64,000 bases of DNA, taken from Allomyces arbusculus (taxonomy: Eukaryota; Blastocladiomycota; Blastocladiomycetes; Blastocladiales; Blastocladiaceae). The stretch lies in assembly GCA_027604705.1 (NCBI GenBank), contig JADHYV010000071.1, positions 33,416 through 97,415 of the forward strand, read 5' to 3'. The position numbers were made by a program, and so were the translations under genes. Below the pieces are notes generated by a model. It saw only the letters and a list, made by a program, of their open reading frames with translations. It was not told the origin of the DNA and ran no database searches. Every line of letters starts with the position of its first letter. The first letter of the stretch is position 1. This document shows, piece after piece, positions 62,401 through 64,000 of this stretch.

Positions 62401-63084
62401 GAATTGTCCGGAAGAAACGCGGAAACTGGTCGCTGCTCAAGTCGCTGCTGGACGCGCTGCCGCTACAATGCCACGACCGGATCCGCGACTCGGCATAGAC
62501 GAGAGGGATCGTGTTCTCCGACGTGTACTCGCCAATGTAGGCCACCGTGGCGTTGTTATCTGCCGTGACCCCAAACCGTCAGTTATTCCGCCGGTGGTCG
62601 GATGGATGCGAATCAATTCGTACCGTAGAGCCGCCACATGGCCGAGATCGCGTAGGCGCGGTTGCCGCCCGAATTGCCGCGCACAAACCCGAATCGGTAG
62701 TTTGGGTTTAGCGCGTTCATGACGGGCAGCGCCGATATGATCACTTGCCACAACGGCAGGATGTTGGGGTCCACGACAATCGACGCTGGCGGGCAAAGAC
62801 AGGACGCTTCGGGTCAGCATGTCGTTCGACATGAGGAGGCGGTGTCGATATGGTGTAGAGACGGCGTACGCACACAAATTCGTCGTTGGAAGCACGACCC
62901 CAATCACGTAGGTGGTCACGGCGTTTGCGGACCCGGCAAAGAGTACGGTCACAGCCATCACCACTCCAAGCACGGCCGCGACGGTCATTGCAACGTGGAT
63001 AGCACGATCTCGGCGCACCCCGGCTCGAAAACGGTGCCTGCGGGGCCCGCCAGCGCGGTCCCTCAGCGGGCATGCGGACGGCAT
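59466..63084 (-). CDS. Class C (GABA-B-like) receptor with PH-like tail, copy 3
   Basis: Eleven phase-consistent exons: 62874-63084, 62624-62785, 62399-62559, 62220-62319, 61935-62149, 61492-61868, 60981-61419, 60889-60904 (16 nt), 60555-60814, 60420-60476, 59466-60344; 958 aa. The N-terminus has Arg-rich sequence then a hydrophobic segment (MTVAAVLGVVMAVTVLFAGSA). The flytrap domain includes IGVVLPTTN, ALPVMNALNPNYRF, VAYIGEYTSENTIPLV, WHCSGSASSSDLS and MGWTHINLLVATDSYG. The seven-helix domain includes WSDPGVIITSLVRAILIVLFLAG, AVKTYR-IWRIF-D and MIRTIVMIYVVAFTYAALVGR. The tail is PH-like (AWFATWTMHAVHLFSGDAIIALVPD; AWLVQYESEPDRDAWVKVLAA) and ends Thr/Arg-rich. Compared with copy 2, it has one extra intron (62560-62623), and the intron after the WHCSG block is shifted by about 13 codons. 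Confidence 0.9.
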
Positions 63085-63664
63085 GGTAGCGTGGTGGGAG
63101 ATCGGCCCGGGCTTTGCGGAACGTGGAACGGGGTCGCTTGGCAGGCCCAGGAGCACTACGGTGCGAAAACGCGGGTTGTAGAGCGACCGGAGGGCACGAC
63201 AAGGAGTCGCACAGGGACTGGGTCGGTTGCTGATCAGCACGCAGAACGCGGTCGCGGCACACCTTGGAGCAAGTGCGGTCCCGGTGGATCGTCGTGCGGC
63301 AAGTTGCGTGCTGACTGGGTGGTCACGCTGATCGTGGACAATGAAATGTGGTTTGCGTGCAGCGTGAGGAAGTGACTGTTGAAGACTGATCAGCACCAAC
63401 CTTGGGAATCACAACGTGACCGTGAAAGAGTCTTGTCTTTCTTTGCTCGCACGCAAATCAGGCCGACCCGCTGCAGACCCGCTGCAACGATCCAGAACTT
63501 CTCCAAACATTCTGGTCCTGCAGCGCCGTAATGCCCAGGACGCCAGTCTTGGCGTGGGGGATCCGCAAATGGGAGGATTCGCAGGCGGTCGCTGTTGCAA
63601 AAACCTGGCCGGCATTGCAGCTGGTTTGTCCAACCTTAATCAACGTCGGTAATTACAAGTTCAT
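63085..63664. other. Intergenic region
   Basis: 5' flank of receptor copy 3 and 3' flank of the ABCC gene. Open frames lack domain support; nothing else seen. Confidence 0.45.
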
Positions 63665-64000
63665 TCAGCAATGGTTGACGTTGGCCGCTTCAGCCAAGCG
63701 ACGCAACACTGCAGCGTTTGCCGCGCCAGTGTCTTCAACCATGCCCGCGAAAACCGACCCACTCTGCTTGAGCAGCTCCAGCGGCGACCCCGACTCAATT
63801 ACTTGTCCCTGATCCATGACGATGATCTGGTCGTAGTCTACCGACACGCACGAATTCCGAGTCAGTCTTCCATTTGCAGCCTTCTCCACTCCACCCCCCC
63901 CCCCCCCCCCAACGTCAAAGTAACGTACCAATGACCGTATGCAACCGATGCGCAATCGTCAAGATCGTAACTCCATCAAAATCACGCCGAATCGACGCCT
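63665..64000 (-). CDS. ABCC-type transporter, C-terminal end (partial)
   Basis: The last two exons of a multidrug-resistance-type ABC transporter that continues past the window. Exon 63929-64000 (incomplete) ends IRRDFDGVTILTIAHRLHTVI and carries the H-loop His (AHR). An intron GTACGT...TAG follows. The last exon 63665-63837 encodes DYDQIIVMDQGQVIESGSPLELL, GSVFAGMVEDTGAANAAVL and the stop. This is the standard end of NBD2 in ABCC proteins. The intron holds a C17 run. Substrate unknown. Its strand is opposite to that of the half ABC gene at 58608, which corresponds to NBD1, so the two are not pieces of one gene. Confidence 0.9.
63894..63910. repeat. C17 homopolymer in the ABCC intron
   Basis: Minus-strand G17 within the last intron of the ABCC gene; the longest homopolymer seen in the window. 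Confidence 0.9.

Noticed and set aside
58608-64000. The half ABC gene and the right-edge ABCC end as one transporter broken by insertion of the receptor gene
   Set aside because: They lie on opposite strands, and the left fragment matches NBD1 while the right one matches the end of NBD2; an inversion would also be needed and no junction evidence is seen.

Overview
This is nuclear DNA of a fungus-like eukaryote, most likely an early-diverging, zoosporic lineage. Blastocladiomycota of the Allomyces/Catenaria kind is my best guess, by inference only. Reasons: genes are GC-rich and dense, with short spliceosomal introns (about 50-110 nt, mostly GTACGY/GTRYGT donors and TAG/CAG acceptors). Proteins have long Ala/Pro/Ser/Thr-rich disordered stretches. 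The core genes are eukaryotic: mitochondrial ATP synthase alpha with a presequence, RPS20, UPF3, WASP, NAT9 and an SLC35F transporter. Class C (GABA-B-like) seven-helix receptors are present, which Dikarya largely lack. GC-rich gene blocks are broken by AT-richer islands that carry tRNA genes and few or no proteins.

Layout. 0-9.2 kb: an IucA/IucC-type siderophore synthetase (-), a TesB/ACOT8-type acyl-CoA thioesterase (+), a small membrane protein (-), ATP1 (-) and NAT9 (+). 9.2-11.3 kb: AT-richer island with tRNA-Pro(UGG) and tRNA-Ser(AGA). 11.3-19.6 kb: a predicted pseudokinase (-), a low-complexity protein (-) and a Gli/PacC-like zinc-finger protein (+). 20.3-23.6 kb: a broken class C receptor gene (-), interrupted by triplet-repeat expansions. 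24.4-30 kb: two related C2-domain genes (-) with a matching intron and promoter element, a helical MLKL-N-terminus-like protein (-) and an EF-hand protein (-). 30-33.3 kb: a second tRNA island. 33.3-40.3 kb: a single-pass membrane protein, a PH-like scaffold and UPF3 (all -). 41.1-44.6 kb: intact class C receptor (-, ten exons). 45.7-57.8 kb: a YcnI-like copper-binding surface protein (-), then SLC35F, RPS20, a C2H2 factor, WASP and an acidic/proline-rich protein (all +). 58.6-59.2 kb: a half ABC ATPase gene (+). 59.5-63.1 kb: second intact class C receptor (-, eleven exons). Right edge: the C-terminus of an ABCC transporter (-), cut by the window.

Themes. The most distinctive content is the receptor family: an extracellular Venus-flytrap domain, seven helices, and a cytosolic tail that reads as a PH-like domain. 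Two copies are intact and one is decayed. Metal handling recurs (siderophore synthetase, YcnI-like protein), as do membrane/cytoskeleton signalling modules (C2, PH-like, EF-hand, WASP). There is no operon logic; any functional link between neighbours is inference. Exon boundaries were placed by eye from splice signals, reading phase and agreement between paralogues.
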